Shown here: positions 1 through 8,275 of the stretch, in pieces
Layout: every line of letters starts with the position of its first letter
Numbering within the stretch: position 1 is the stretch's first letter
Position numbers and translations under genes: made by a program
Notes under the pieces: generated by a model
The model's database searches: none
What the model was told of the DNA's origin: nothing
Seen by the model: only the letters and a program-made list of their open reading frames with translations
Source of the DNA: Actinopolymorpha singaporensis
GTDB taxonomy: Bacteria; Actinomycetota; Actinomycetes; Propionibacteriales; Actinopolymorphaceae
Reading direction: 5' to 3'
Length of the DNA stretch: 64,000 nucleotides
Assembly: GCF_900104745.1 (NCBI RefSeq)
Contig: NZ_LT629732.1
Location: 1,674,001 to 1,738,000 of the forward strand

Positions 1-140
1 TTGTGGAGACCGGCCACACGATCGGGAAGGTCGTCGTTGCCGCCGAGGAATAGCAGTCTGGTGCGCGTAGATCACGACCTGCTCGATGTCTTGTGTGTCG
101 ACCTGCTGAAGAACCGACAAGCTGTTGACCTGCGGAGATG

Positions 141-185
141 TGGTGGGCAGGGGCGGGGTCGAACCGCCGACCTTCCGCTTTCAGG
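141..185. repeat. att copy 1 (tRNA-Phe 3' end), distal end of island
   Basis: This copy of the 3' part of tRNA-Phe matches the tRNA gene at 42156-42201 apart from one missing T in the T-run. It is the att copy farthest from the tRNA, so it marks the distal end of the stacked island. The sequence on its right resembles that right of att copy 5, with shared blocks near 215-237 and 260-287. Confidence 0.85.
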
Positions 186-608
186 TCGAGGGAGATCGCG
201 AACGGGGGTCTTCGCGCTCGTCATGATCTTGGTCGGGTGCGTCCTGACCGGCATCGAGCGGGTCTGTTGGCGTCACCGTTGGCGTCTGAGCCCGCGCCGA
301 TCCGATCAGCCGAGCCGGCCCTCGGCGAGACGGCTCCTCGAGGACGGTGAAGTCGGCGGGTGCGGCAACCCCCGTATTTGCCCAGCAATACGGGGCATAG
401 GTGTCGGCATGAATCGCGCCCCTGTTGTTCTGCACGTCTCCGCCGTGAGCTGCGCCCCCGACAGAGAAGACATCGCCTCCGGGCCGACGGAATACGCTCC
501 GGTCCGCTTGTCCTTCCCGCGATCGCCCCGTCCGGTGAAGCGTACGGCTGACCCACAGCGGGGCGGGTCAGCCGGCCGTCTCGGGGGTGCGCAGATCGGT
601 GGTGCTCG
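186..608. other. Non-coding or decayed stretch with arm-type repeats
   Basis: No convincing intact gene is visible. Positions 267-275 and 279-287 carry a TTGGCGTCA/TTGGCGTCT direct repeat with 12-bp spacing, also found inside the other ends of this element family. On the minus strand about 300-470 reads as protein-like sequence (GAIHADTYAPYCWANTG), which could be the end of a decayed secreted-protein gene. It has no supported start and runs into the arm region. Confidence 0.4.
267..287 (+). promoter_or_regulatory. Arm-type direct repeat, family 1 (right of att1)
   Basis: Two 9-mers, TTGGCGTCA and TTGGCGTCT, start 12 bp apart. The same arrangement occurs at 3224-3244, 15774-15794 and 42087-42107, always inside an element end. 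Tyrosine integrases commonly bind such paired arm sites; the role here is inferred. Confidence 0.5.
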
Positions 609-2015
609 GTGACGGCGGTCGACGCGAAGCCCTCGGGCGTTCGGCCGGTCCGCTGGCTTGGGCGATGGACGCCACGAGCGCTGTGGGCGCCGCGGGCGGG
701 CCGGCTGCGGATTTTGCTCATGCTGGTGCTGCTGGCCGCCGCGATGCCGCTGCGGATCCCGCTCCCTTGGCCGGTCGTCGGATCGGTCATCGGCTCGGTG
801 TCGATCCTCGATCTGCTGCTCCTCGTCGCTGCTGCCAGCCTCGTCCCGAACCTCCTGCGGCGGCGCCTCAACCTCGGCTACCGCACACTCGCGATGGCCC
901 TCGCGATCCCGCCACTGGTCGCCGCGCTGTCGCTGCTGTGGAGCCAGGACCGGGCCGAGTCGCTGCGCACCACGCTCATCTCTGTCGAGGCGTTCATCGC
1001 GTACCTGTTCATCACCCGCGAGCTCGAAGGGCTGTCCGCCGAGCGGGTCGTGGCATACCTCGGGCGGTATGCCTGGCTGGTGCTCGTGCCGGCCGTGCTC
1101 CTGATGCTGCACGTACCGGGCTTCGGGCCGTACGGATCCGACTACCACACCGGGTACGCCGTCTCCTACTACGCCCGGCTCTCCCACCCGGTGCTGGGTG
1201 GGTCGAACAATCTCGCCACCGTGCTCGCGATCCTCGTTCCGCCGCTGCTGTACTGGGGCCACAGCCGCCGAGACTGGCGCGCCACCCTGGCCGGTCTGAT
1301 CGCGGCAATGGGCGTCGTCTGCACTCTCTCGCGTGGTGTGCTCGCTGCATCGGTGATCGCGGGCGTCGGATACCTGGCCCTGCTTCCGATCAGTCGCCGA
1401 CCCTGGGCTCGGCGACGCCCGGTGCCCGGCAAGGTGCTCGGCAAAGTGCTCATCGGGACCTTGAGCCTCTCCGCCGGGGCGGTCGCGCTCTACAGGTTCA
1501 ACCCGCCGACGCATGAGTACATCAGCGGCCGCCTGTCGCCGGACAGCATCCTGAAGCGCGTCGAGTTGTACTCGGAGGCTTCCGAGAAGATCGGCGCACG
1601 CCCCTTCCTCGGGTACGGTGCGGGCGTCATCCCCTACGGCGACCCGGTGAACCCCGTCGACGTACACAACACGTATGTGCAGCAGGCGCTGTCGTTCGGG
1701 CTGCCGCTGGGCGTGATCGTCGGCGTCGCGATCGCCGGCCTTCCGCTCTTCTTCCTCCTGCGCCGCCGGGTGCATCCGCTGGCCGGGCCGCTCGGGTACG
1801 CGGTTCTGGTCGAGGTGGTGACGTTCGCGTTCGAGTCCAGCTACGAGGGCACCGTCCTGCGAGTCCTCTTCTATCTCCTCCTGGCTATGCTCGCCGGCCT
1901 GTTGCGAGCCGCCACGATTGAGAGCACGGCCACAAGGTCCGGCCCCGATGGGCGTAGCCGCTCAGCCCGAACGACGGCCCGCTCCCGGTCGGTGTCGGTC
2001 TTCCCCTCGGCATGA
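609..2015 (+). CDS. O-antigen ligase-like polytopic membrane protein
   Basis: The 468-aa product is a multi-spanning membrane protein with about ten hydrophobic segments. It resembles the O-antigen ligase / polymerase (WaaL/Wzy-like) superfamily. Near residues 330-355 it has the family's extracytoplasmic signature: a conserved Gly-Tyr-Gly-Ala-Gly followed by DVHNTYVQ. In actinomycetes such proteins are thought to act in surface glycan assembly at the membrane. The GTG start gives MTAVDAKPSG; a short basic N-terminus precedes the first helix. The last 30 residues are Ser/Arg-rich and atypical, so the 3' end may have been altered by integration. It is the only intact gene in this unit. The glycan substrate cannot be told from sequence. 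Confidence 0.8.
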   Translation: MTAVDAKPSGVRPVRWLGRWTPRALWAPRAGRLRILLMLVLLAAAMPLRIPLPWPVVGSVIGSVSILDLLLLVAAASLVPNLLRRRLNLGYRTLAMALAIPPLVAALSLLWSQDRAESLRTTLISVEAFIAYLFITRELEGLSAERVVAYLGRYAWLVLVPAVLLMLHVPGFGPYGSDYHTGYAVSYYARLSHPVLGGSNNLATVLAILVPPLLYWGHSRRDWRATLAGLIAAMGVVCTLSRGVLAASVIAGVGYLALLPISRRPWARRRPVPGKVLGKVLIGTLSLSAGAVALYRFNPPTHEYISGRLSPDSILKRVELYSEASEKIGARPFLGYGAGVIPYGDPVNPVDVHNTYVQQALSFGLPLGVIVGVAIAGLPLFFLLRRRVHPLAGPLGYAVLVEVVTFAFESSYEGTVLRVLFYLLLAMLAGLLRAATIESTATRSGPDGRSRSARTTARSRSVSVFPSA

Positions 2016-2086
2016 CCCAGTGAGTCACCCGGGGCCGGGCGCGGTCGAGCATCACGCCCGGCCCGTTCGACATCACCGGGAGCACT

Positions 2087-3208
2087 ATGGCTGCTCCCAC
2101 TGAGCTTGCGCCTAGCCGCAAGCGTCGCGCCAACGGCAACGGCACCCGTTTATCAGCGCAGCGACGGACGCTGGGTGGCGCGGGCGTACGTGCTCATGCC
2201 AGACGGCACGACTGCCAGGCGTGACTACTACGCCACCAGCGAGAAGGCCGCGAACCGCAAACTCGTTGAGGCGATGTCCAGGTCGCATCAGGGGATCCCG
2301 GCGGAGGCCACGGGCTGGACTGTCGAGCGGTTCCTGCTCTACTGGCTCGAACACGTCGTCCGGCCCGCGCGTAAGCCGAAGACCCATCAGGGCTATGGCG
2401 TCGTGGTGCGCGTGCACCTGATCCCGCAGCTGGGGCGGAAGAAGCTGCACCGGCTGACCGGTGTCGACGTCCGGCAGTTCCTGGCCAGGCTTCGCAACAC
2501 CTGTCTGTGCTGCCTGCACGGTGTCGACGGCCGACGGCCTGTGGGGGAGCGGAAGTGCTGCGCGATCGGACGGTGTTGTGAGCGGGTCCCGTCGGCCCGC
2601 TTGGTCCAGCAGGTGCACTCGGTATTGCGGAACGCGCTGCAGGCCGCCGTCGGGGAAGAACTGCCGGCGCGGAAGGTCGCGAAGCTCGTCCAGGTGTCCG
2701 CCCCCACGTATGAAGTGAACCGCGGAGTCGGCGTTGCCGAGGCGAGGGCCTGCTCGAGGTGCGCCCGGAGCCTGCAACGGGTCGACGGTCACCTCCAGGC
2801 GGTGACCCCAGGAGCAGAACCTCGCGACGGACGGTGCCGCTGGTCGGAGTCTGCGTCGACGCGCTGAAGGACCACCGGGAGCGGCAGGCCAGGGAACGGC
2901 AGCTCGCGGGGGAGACCTGGGTGGAGTCCGGGCACGTGTTCACAAGCAGGACCGGGACGCCGGTGGAGCCGGACAACCTGCGGCGCAGCTGGTACCCGAT
3001 CCGGGAGGCGGCCGGGCTGGACGCGGTCCGTTTCCACGACCTGCGGCACAGCTGCGTGACGTTGCTCCTGGAGCTCGGTACGCCGCCGCACATTGTCCGG
3101 GACATCGTGGGCCACTCCGACATCGACGTCACGATGACGATCTACGCGCACGCGTCGTTGGAGGAGAAGCGGGCAGCGCTGAGGAGGCTCGATGAGCGAC
3201 TCCAATAA
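2087..3208 (+). pseudogene. Tyrosine integrase pseudogene (paralogue of the AICE integrase)
   Basis: From the ATG at 2087 this aligns along its length with the intact integrase at 40836-42071, and both stop the same distance from an att copy. Three lesions are visible by comparison. One extra C lies near 2151 (ACC-C-GTT). A net deletion of about 119 nt after 2744 removes the segment coding GLRRGELLGLRW with the first catalytic Arg. One base is missing near 2810. The 3' part still reads FHDLRHS, GHSDIDVT and the Tyr-containing MTIYAH. The enzyme cannot be active. It marks unit 1 as a relative of the AICE. Confidence 0.9.
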
Positions 3209-3223
3209 CGCCCGCGGACGCTG

Positions 3224-3244
3224 TTGGCGTCAGCGCTGGCGTCA
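3224..3244 (+). promoter_or_regulatory. Arm-type direct repeat, family 1 (left of att2)
   Basis: TTGGCGTCA at 3224 and CTGGCGTCA at 3236 lie between the integrase pseudogene and att2. They are nearly identical to the pair left of the tRNA-Phe att core. The role as an integrase arm site is inferred. Confidence 0.55.
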
Positions 3245-3292
3245 TTCCGACCAGCGCGGGTTCACGTCGAAAGTGAATCCGCAGGTCAGAGG

Positions 3293-3338
3293 TGGTGGGC
3301 AGGGGCGGGGTCGAACCGCCGACCTTCCGCTTTTCAGG
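3293..3338. repeat. att copy 2 (tRNA-Phe 3' end)
   Basis: This is a 46-nt copy identical to the tRNA-Phe core at 42156-42201. The left flank is shared with the tRNA copy (integrase 3' flank). The right flank, beginning GGCCACGGACCCACGTTC, is shared with att3, so two different element ends meet here. Confidence 0.9.
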
Positions 3339-3432
3339 GCCACGGACCCACGTTCACCGGCCTCCGCCGGGGAACGTCTGCGCAGATCAAGCGCGATCGG
3401 CGACCGCCGCTGATCATCGGCGGACGTAAGCG

Positions 3433-3455
3433 AATGAGACCACGTCAAGGACCAG
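3433..3455. promoter_or_regulatory. Arm-type repeat, family 2 (right of att2), partly degenerate
   Basis: AATGAGACCA is followed after a short gap by a diverged second copy (AAGGACCAG). It aligns with the perfect pair right of att3 at 9391-9410. Confidence 0.45.
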
Positions 3456-3506
3456 GAGTCGACAATCCAAGCCATCGCGGCCGGGACAGGGTTGATCTTG
3501 GCGTCG

Positions 3507-3905
3507 TCATTCTGCCGCTGGACGATGGCGTGCTCGACTAATGGCCGGACGAAGCCATAGGTAGGTATGCGGGGCATCGCGTATCTGCCGCGCGTTGCCC
3601 AGTTCGCTGCGCGCGGGACCGCACTCCAGCTCGGACAGCTCGCCGGCGGTGATGTCGACTGAGACTTCCGGGCTCGTGCACCAGTCGATACGGAGCCGGA
3701 CGTGGTGGGTTCCCGGAGTCAACGTCACAGTGGTCGACTCGCCTCGTCGCACCCTTCCGACCTGGACCCCGTCGACCAGGATCCGATACGCGCGCCACTT
3801 GTCCCGCCACTTGGCGGGCTCGCGTGCCACGCGCAGCGCTCCGATCCCGCTGGGGGTGCCGTCGGCACGACCATCCTCCGAGCCACCTTGCAGCTGATCG
3901 TTCAC
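3507..3905 (-). CDS. Small beta-rich protein with PEGA-like repeat
   Basis: The 132-aa product has no signal peptide or membrane segment. Its centre (about residues 42-90) reads RILVDGVQVGRVRRGES, then TLTPGTHHVRLRIDW. This is the pattern of PEGA-type beta-sandwich modules: 'a value presented on the protein, then made to be held in the context of the cell'. The GTG start at 3905 overlaps the stop of the upstream membrane gene by 4 nt (GTGA), so the two are probably translationally coupled. It is the last gene of a three-gene operon running from 4940 to 3507. No enzymatic motif is visible; a structural or binding role is inferred only from fold-like patterns. Confidence 0.6.
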   Translation of the reverse strand: MNDQLQGGSEDGRADGTPSGIGALRVAREPAKWRDKWRAYRILVDGVQVGRVRRGESTTVTLTPGTHHVRLRIDWCTSPEVSVDITAGELSELECGPARSELGNARQIRDAPHTYLWLRPAISRARHRPAAE

Positions 3906-4365
3906 GGCTCTTCTCCTCGCTCACCGGAGGGCTCATCGGCACGACGGCGCGGTGACGATAGCGAACGGGTCTGGTCCCGCAGATGCGGGGGAACCACCCA
4001 ACGCGGCCGGTTGAACCAGATGACCGCGATCCCGGTCCACGCGCTCCCCGTCACGCCGACGAGCAACACCAGCAGCAGGACCGCGAATGCCTCTGGCGGC
4101 CGTTGGTGCGCCCCTTTCAGGTGGCTGGTCGCACGGAGCCCGCCCACCACCACGATCAGGATGCCAGCAGGTAGTGGAACACCGCGAAGGTCGGCATGCT
4201 CGCCTCGAACCCCGCCCGGAACCCGTCGGTAAACGGGACCCCTCGCGTCTGGTCGCCGGGGGCGATCTGCTGCCGCCAGCTCCGTACGCCGAGCCTGACC
4301 AGCGCGGTACCTGCCGTGAGGCAGTACGCCGCAGCCAGGCACACGACGACCATGGGTTGCCTCAC
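3902..4365 (-). pseudogene. Frameshifted small membrane protein gene
   Basis: The GTG start at 4365 overlaps the stop of the YcxB-like gene by 4 nt. The first frame reads a membrane segment (MVVVCLAAAYCLTAG) and ends in FAVFHYLLAS at 4156. A second frame continues with ILIVVVGGLRATS, another membrane segment (FAVLLLVLLVGVTGSAW) and an acidic/basic tail. It stops at 3902, exactly where the next gene starts with a 4-nt overlap. The two frames therefore make one protein broken by a single-base shift near 4165. This could be a true mutation or an assembly error. The intact protein would have about 150 aa and three membrane helices. The function is unknown. Confidence 0.65.
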
Positions 4366-4940
4366 CGCCTCGCCGGTCGGTGGCAGTGGGTTTCGAGCAA
4401 GGTCCGCAGCGGCGAGGGATCGCCCGCCGCCGGTAGCCCGCGCTTCGGTAGCACGAGTACCACGGCACCAGGCCGCTCGGACGCGCACAGAACAAACGAT
4501 CGTTCTGTCTCGACGACCTGCGGGTACTGGGACCATGCGGCTGTTTCGCTCCGACTGGCGCTGGTGAGACGTAACCCGACGTCATCGACGACGGCTCGAA
4601 TGGGCTCGGACAGACCGGGATTCCCGCTCATGATCAGGCGTGCCTGCCAGCGGTAGGGCCAGCGAGCGGCGACGAGGAGCCGGAACAGGAGCAAGCCGAG
4701 GCCGGTGGCGCCGAGCGCCACCGCGGCGAAGGCTGTGATGTCACCCGCCGAGATGGACCGAAAGCCGCCAGATGCGACGAGCCCATGGAGAATTCCGTCT
4801 AGTGCGGCGACGATTAGTACCGGGAGCAACCAGGGACGCCGGGCGCGGCGCCGATGGGCGAGGAAGCCGTCAAGCACGTCGTCCTCGGTGAGTGTGTAGC
4901 TGAGTTCGACCGGGCCCACGGTGACCTGCTCGGATGACAT
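4362..4940 (-). CDS. YcxB-like membrane protein
   Basis: The 192-aa product starts at ATG 4940 (MSSEQVTVGPVEL). After a short soluble N-terminus it has two hydrophobic segments (about residues 38-58 and 65-90). A cytoplasmic C-terminal domain follows, containing WSQYPQVVETERSFVL and a later FVL/VVLVLPKRGL stretch. A tandem membrane pair followed by a domain with W-x3-P/V-E-T-x2-F is the usual form of the YcxB-like family, whose function is unknown. It heads a three-gene operon in which each stop overlaps the next GTG start. Confidence 0.65.
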   Translation of the reverse strand: MSSEQVTVGPVELSYTLTEDDVLDGFLAHRRRARRPWLLPVLIVAALDGILHGLVASGGFRSISAGDITAFAAVALGATGLGLLLFRLLVAARWPYRWQARLIMSGNPGLSEPIRAVVDDVGLRLTSASRSETAAWSQYPQVVETERSFVLCASERPGAVVLVLPKRGLPAAGDPSPLRTLLETHCHRPARR

Positions 4941-5057
4941 GGGAGGGCAGTGTATTCACTACGCATGTCTGGCCGCGGCCATCGCGGCGGTCGGGGCCGC
5001 GTATGCCAGGATCTGCGCCACGACAGCGCGTCGGGGCTCGCTGTTGTTGTGGAGCTC

Positions 5058-5104
5058 ATTGGATGTAACTGCCAAAACGAGACTCGGGCGGCTTAAGCAG
5101 CACG
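5058..5104. repeat. Dispersed ~47-bp repeat, copy A
   Basis: The sequence ATTGGATGTAACTGCCAAAA and what follows, ending AAGCAGCACG, recurs in diverged form at 8976-9023 and 9541-9589. A shorter match is at 15465-15493. All copies lie in or at the edge of the integrase-less units. It is not coding as far as can be seen. Confidence 0.5.
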
Positions 5105-5188
5105 TCCATGCCACGCACCCTTCTGCTTGTCTCACGCGTCAACCCTGACGCGAGGGACCGTTGCACCCGAGGTCCGCGCGGTGCTGAG

Positions 5189-5545
5189 TTACCAAAAGCC
5201 GCGGTAGCCGAGGTGCACGGCCAGGGCGGCGGACTCGGTGGCGAAGAAGACCGCCCAGCCGACGAGCTTCCGGGAGCCTACCCGCCGGTGGGCGATGAGC
5301 GCGCCGATGAAGTACAGCTCCAGACCAACTGCGGCGAGCAGCCCCAGCAGTGGCACCGCGAACCCGGCCACCAGGCCCACGGCTCCGGCCGCCAGCAGGC
5401 TGCCCAACTTCGGTCCCCACGAGAGTGGCAGCCGCTTCATCGCCATTTGCGCCTTGGGGTAGTCGTGGCCGATCAGGTAGGTGACGGCGGCGCTGCCGGT
5501 GAAGACGGCGGCCAGGATGGTCACCGTGACGTAGGCGATGAACAT
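5189..5545 (-). CDS. DoxX-like small membrane protein
   Basis: The 118-aa product is almost entirely four hydrophobic helices. It starts MFIAYVTVTILAAVFTG and ends near ALAVHLGYRGFW. Length, helix number and the small-residue pattern fit the DoxX-like family of actinomycete membrane proteins, whose biochemical role is mostly unknown (some act in redox or quinone-linked complexes). It lies 148 nt downstream of the SRPBCC-like gene on the same strand and may belong to that transcript. A frameshifted paralogue lies at 8276-8649 in the same unit. Confidence 0.65.
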   Translation of the reverse strand: MFIAYVTVTILAAVFTGSAAVTYLIGHDYPKAQMAMKRLPLSWGPKLGSLLAAGAVGLVAGFAVPLLGLLAAVGLELYFIGALIAHRRVGSRKLVGWAVFFATESAALAVHLGYRGFW

Positions 5546-5692
5546 GGTCTCCCTTTCCGGGGACGCTGGGAGTTATCTGAGACGGCGCCTTCGCAGGTCG
5601 CGACGGCAGCGCCGTCGCACTCCGGGTGTCCGCTGAGGGGGACCCCACACCTTCGGCGGCGCGACCCCATATCCGTTGGACCTTCTGCAGTA

Positions 5693-6187
5693 CTACTGGG
5701 GCTCCTGCGCACGCGCGGAGGCTCGCCTCGCCATTCGGTGGATCACCCTGGAGCCCGCGGAAGCACCGAGGGCGTGTGACAACGGGTGGAGGAGGCGGGC
5801 GCCGGGTACGCGAAGCGTCCCCATGAACGCGAACCTTGTCCGGTCCGCCTCGGCCGCGGCCGCCATTCCTCCCAGCAGGAACCGGCTCTGCATCCAGCAC
5901 CATCCCGGCCGGAGCACGACATCGAACCGGGCTCGCTGCCCGAAGCGTCCTCGTGCCAAGGCCTCCAGCCGTTCTCCGTCCGCCCGGGTGATTCGCATGG
6001 TGCGGACGTCGGTGAGCAGCCGCGGGAATTCGTTTTCGAGGTCGGCGGCGACCGCCCAGACCTCGTCGAAGGACAGGGGTAGGACGTCTTCGGCGTACAC
6101 CGCGCCGGGGATGACCGCTGCCATGACGCGCAGGCGGCGTACGGGGTCGAGGTCGGCCTCGGGCCAGATCGTGTCGGTCATCTCCAT
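5693..6187 (-). CDS. SRPBCC-like protein encoded next to a sigma factor
   Basis: The 164-aa soluble protein starts MEMTDTIWPEADLDPVRR. It shows the general pattern of an SRPBCC/polyketide-cyclase fold: YAEDVLPLSFDEVWAVAAD near residues 31-50, RFGQRARFDVVLRPGW near 80-97, and a C-terminal helix. The start overlaps the end of the sigma-factor gene by 10 nt, so the two are probably co-translated. It could bind a small hydrophobic ligand or modulate the sigma factor, but no residue evidence decides this. An alternative ATG lies two codons downstream. Confidence 0.5.
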   Translation of the reverse strand: MEMTDTIWPEADLDPVRRLRVMAAVIPGAVYAEDVLPLSFDEVWAVAADLENEFPRLLTDVRTMRITRADGERLEALARGRFGQRARFDVVLRPGWCWMQSRFLLGGMAAAAEADRTRFAFMGTLRVPGARLLHPLSHALGASAGSRVIHRMARRASARAQEPQ

Positions 6188-6681
6188 GCCTTCCGGAAGC
6201 TGAGCCGCGCCCTGTGCAGCCGGGACTTCACCGTCCCGGTCGATATCTCCAGCAGTTCGCCCACGGCCCGTTCGCCGTGACCCTCCAGATCACGAAGCAC
6301 GAGGACCGCGCGGTGCTCTGGTGACAGTCGGCACAGGACATCGCGGACGTCCGCGGCCAGGAGGGGATCGCCGGGCTGTGGCACGTCGTCCAGGTCAGTG
6401 GCGCGGGTGTGCTGCGAGCGTCGCGCCATCCGTATCGCCTCGCGAATCGCGATCGACCGAGCCCACCCGAAGACCGCTGCGGGATCGCGCAGCCCCCGGA
6501 TGCCACGAAAGATCGCGATGAGCGCTTCTTGTGCGGCGTCGGGCCCGTCATCCAGTGCGATCGGGCCGCAGATCCGGCCGACGTAGGGGGCCAGCAGGTC
6601 GAGCAGATCGTGCATGGCCATGCGGTCGCCCCGCTGGGCGGCCCGGACCAGAGCGGCGGCGTGCTCGGAGTCGCCGTTCAC
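6178..6681 (-). CDS. ECF-type RNA polymerase sigma factor
   Basis: The 167-aa product has the two conserved sigma-70 regions. Region 2 (about residues 10-85) includes DAAQEALIAIFRGIRGLRDPAAVFGW. Region 4 (about 105-165) includes LSPEHRAVLVLRDLEGHGERAVGELLEISTGTVKSRLHRAR, the helix-turn-helix that binds the -35 element. It would direct RNA polymerase to a small regulon. The start overlaps the stop of the hydrolase gene by 4 nt and its end overlaps the SRPBCC-like gene, giving a three-gene operon of hydrolase, sigma factor and SRPBCC-like protein. No classical zinc-binding anti-sigma factor gene is next to it, so its control is unclear. Confidence 0.88.
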   Translation of the reverse strand: MNGDSEHAAALVRAAQRGDRMAMHDLLDLLAPYVGRICGPIALDDGPDAAQEALIAIFRGIRGLRDPAAVFGWARSIAIREAIRMARRSQHTRATDLDDVPQPGDPLLAADVRDVLCRLSPEHRAVLVLRDLEGHGERAVGELLEISTGTVKSRLHRARLSFRKAWR

Positions 6682-7577
6682 CCGACCGGTTCCTGCGCGT
6701 GCGCGAATCCGGCGGACAGCGACCTGATCGCGTCCGCGACGAGGCCGGGCTGCTCATCGGCGAGGTAGTGGCCGCCCGGAACGACGCGAACAACCAGATC
6801 GGTGGCGTGCCGTTCGCCTCCTGCCAGTGCCTCGGGCGACATGGCGAAGTCGTCTGTGCCGAAGAGGAGTGTCGTCGGCACGGTCAGCCGGAGCGCACGG
6901 TGGCGGCCGATGAGGAGCCGTGGGATGTCCCGCAAGACGTACTGCCAGTGCAGCGCCCGGCCCGCATGGGCCCGCGCCCGCGCTCGTACGGACTCAGTGA
7001 ACTCGTCGAGGTCGGCACGTCGCCACACATCCGGGTTGGTCACTCCTCTGCGAAGGATGTATCTGGTGAACGTGGGCCAGTGTCGCAGCAGCGCGCCGCC
7101 GATCACCGGATACTCCCACGGGATCGTGTACCACTGCCGCCAGGCGTGCCGAATGAGGCGCCGATGCTCCGGCCACGGATGGATCATGCTGAGCGCGAGG
7201 AAGCGGTCGAAGCGTTCGGGTGCCCGGATACAGGCCATGAAGCCGACCCACGCCCCCCACTCATGGCCGACCAGAAGCACTCGGTCCAGTCCCAGCGCAT
7301 CCATCAGCGCCAGCACGTCGTCTGCTCGGGTGCCGGTGTCATAGCCCCGGTATGGGGCGTCGGACCATCCGAAACCCCGGAAGTCGGGCATGATCAGCCG
7401 GTGACGGCCGGCCAGCAGCGGGACTACGTGCCGCCACGCGTACCAGTGCTGCGGGAACCCATGGAGGAACAGAACCGGCGTTCCCTCCGCCGGACCCGCT
7501 TCGGCCACGTGGAAGCGCACCCCGCCCGCTTCGACAAACCGGTGCTCCACTCCTTCGACATACGGCATCGCTCGCAT
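6678..7577 (-). CDS. Alpha/beta hydrolase of the epoxide-hydrolase/dehalogenase type
   Basis: The 299-aa soluble protein has the oxyanion motif FLHGFPQHWYAWRHV (about 32-47), a nucleophile-elbow motif GHEWGAWVGF (about 103-112), a late acid in GTDDF, and the catalytic His in GGHYLADEQP. Epoxide hydrolases and haloalkane dehalogenases normally have GHDWG with Asp as nucleophile. Here that residue is Glu, so activity may be lost or altered. It heads the operon with the sigma factor, overlapping its start by 4 nt. The substrate is unknown. Confidence 0.8.
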   Translation of the reverse strand: MRAMPYVEGVEHRFVEAGGVRFHVAEAGPAEGTPVLFLHGFPQHWYAWRHVVPLLAGRHRLIMPDFRGFGWSDAPYRGYDTGTRADDVLALMDALGLDRVLLVGHEWGAWVGFMACIRAPERFDRFLALSMIHPWPEHRRLIRHAWRQWYTIPWEYPVIGGALLRHWPTFTRYILRRGVTNPDVWRRADLDEFTESVRARARAHAGRALHWQYVLRDIPRLLIGRHRALRLTVPTTLLFGTDDFAMSPEALAGGERHATDLVVRVVPGGHYLADEQPGLVADAIRSLSAGFAHAQEPVG

Positions 7578-8275
7578 CCGCGCTCTCTTCCCTACGGCTA
7601 CCGACTCGATGAATCACTTCATCCCTAAGGAGGCGCCGATCCACCTGAACGTTCCCGCCGATTTCGAGCTCGGCTCGTACCGAGCGCTCCGAGCCGCTCC
7701 TGAGCAACAACCCCGGAGGTCGCTGTGTCATCCGGGGTCATTGTTCACTTGGGCCGATCACCTGCCCAGGTTTCCTTCAGGTGGTCGGCCAGCTCACAGC
7801 ATCTTCTGACTTGATGCAGGTCACAGACCGCTTGGGGCGCTGTCGCTGCGGCACGTAGATTCAGGCGGTGCTCTGGTACTGGCTCGCAATCACGCGGCTC
7901 GTCGCGAGCGCGATCAGTGATGTGGCAGCCGGAGTCCAGGACAGAAGTAGCCGGCGGCGCCACGGCCGGACGAGATTGCCGCCGTAACCAGTCGGGCCTC
8001 ATTTCGTTAGTACAGCTAGCGTCGGTGCTGTGGAGGCCTGGCCGATGGTCGCCCCCGCTGATGGCCCGACCGAGCGCTTACCGACGCCGCCCGCGTTCCT
8101 ACGCCCCCTGGGAACGCGGGGTCACTCTGCCGCCCAGCGGGCGGGTACCCCGGACCTGGGGCGCCGCTCGCGGGCGGCGGGTGACGCTGACCACCGGCCG
8201 TGGCCGGATGAGCGGACGCATGTGAGCGGCGGACCGTCCACGTGCAGGCCCGCGACCTTCCGAGCTCGCAAAGGA
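7578..8275. other. Intergenic stretch without recognisable genes
   Basis: About 700 bases lie between the minus-strand hydrolase operon and the DoxX-like pseudogene. Short open frames occur on both strands but none has a plausible start, a conserved motif or a neighbour relation. The promoter of the hydrolase operon should lie just right of 7577; no clear -35/-10 pair is visible. Confidence 0.4.

Larger units (their letters stand above)
141..3292. mobile_element. Degenerate integrative element, unit 1 (att1-att2)
   Basis: The unit lies between two direct att copies. It has TTGGCGTCA-type repeats just inside both ends (267-287 and 3224-3244) and an integrase next to the tRNA-proximal att copy, the same end layout as the intact AICE at 15645-42155. 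The integrase is a pseudogene and no replication or transfer genes remain. The only intact cargo gene is an O-antigen-ligase-type membrane protein. It is the most decayed unit and lies farthest from the tRNA, consistent with newer elements inserting at the tRNA-proximal att site. This is inferred from the sequence. Confidence 0.7.

Noticed and set aside
138-350. Open frames beginning [15 protein letters not shown] or similar at several att copies
   Set aside because: They are translations through the tRNA-Phe 3' repeat, not genes. The same peptide appears at every att copy.
306-1775. 489-codon open frame on the minus strand across the O-antigen-ligase gene
   Set aside because: It is antisense to a well-recognised membrane protein gene and has a composition (Arg, Gln, His, Asp-rich) typical for GC-driven shadow frames.
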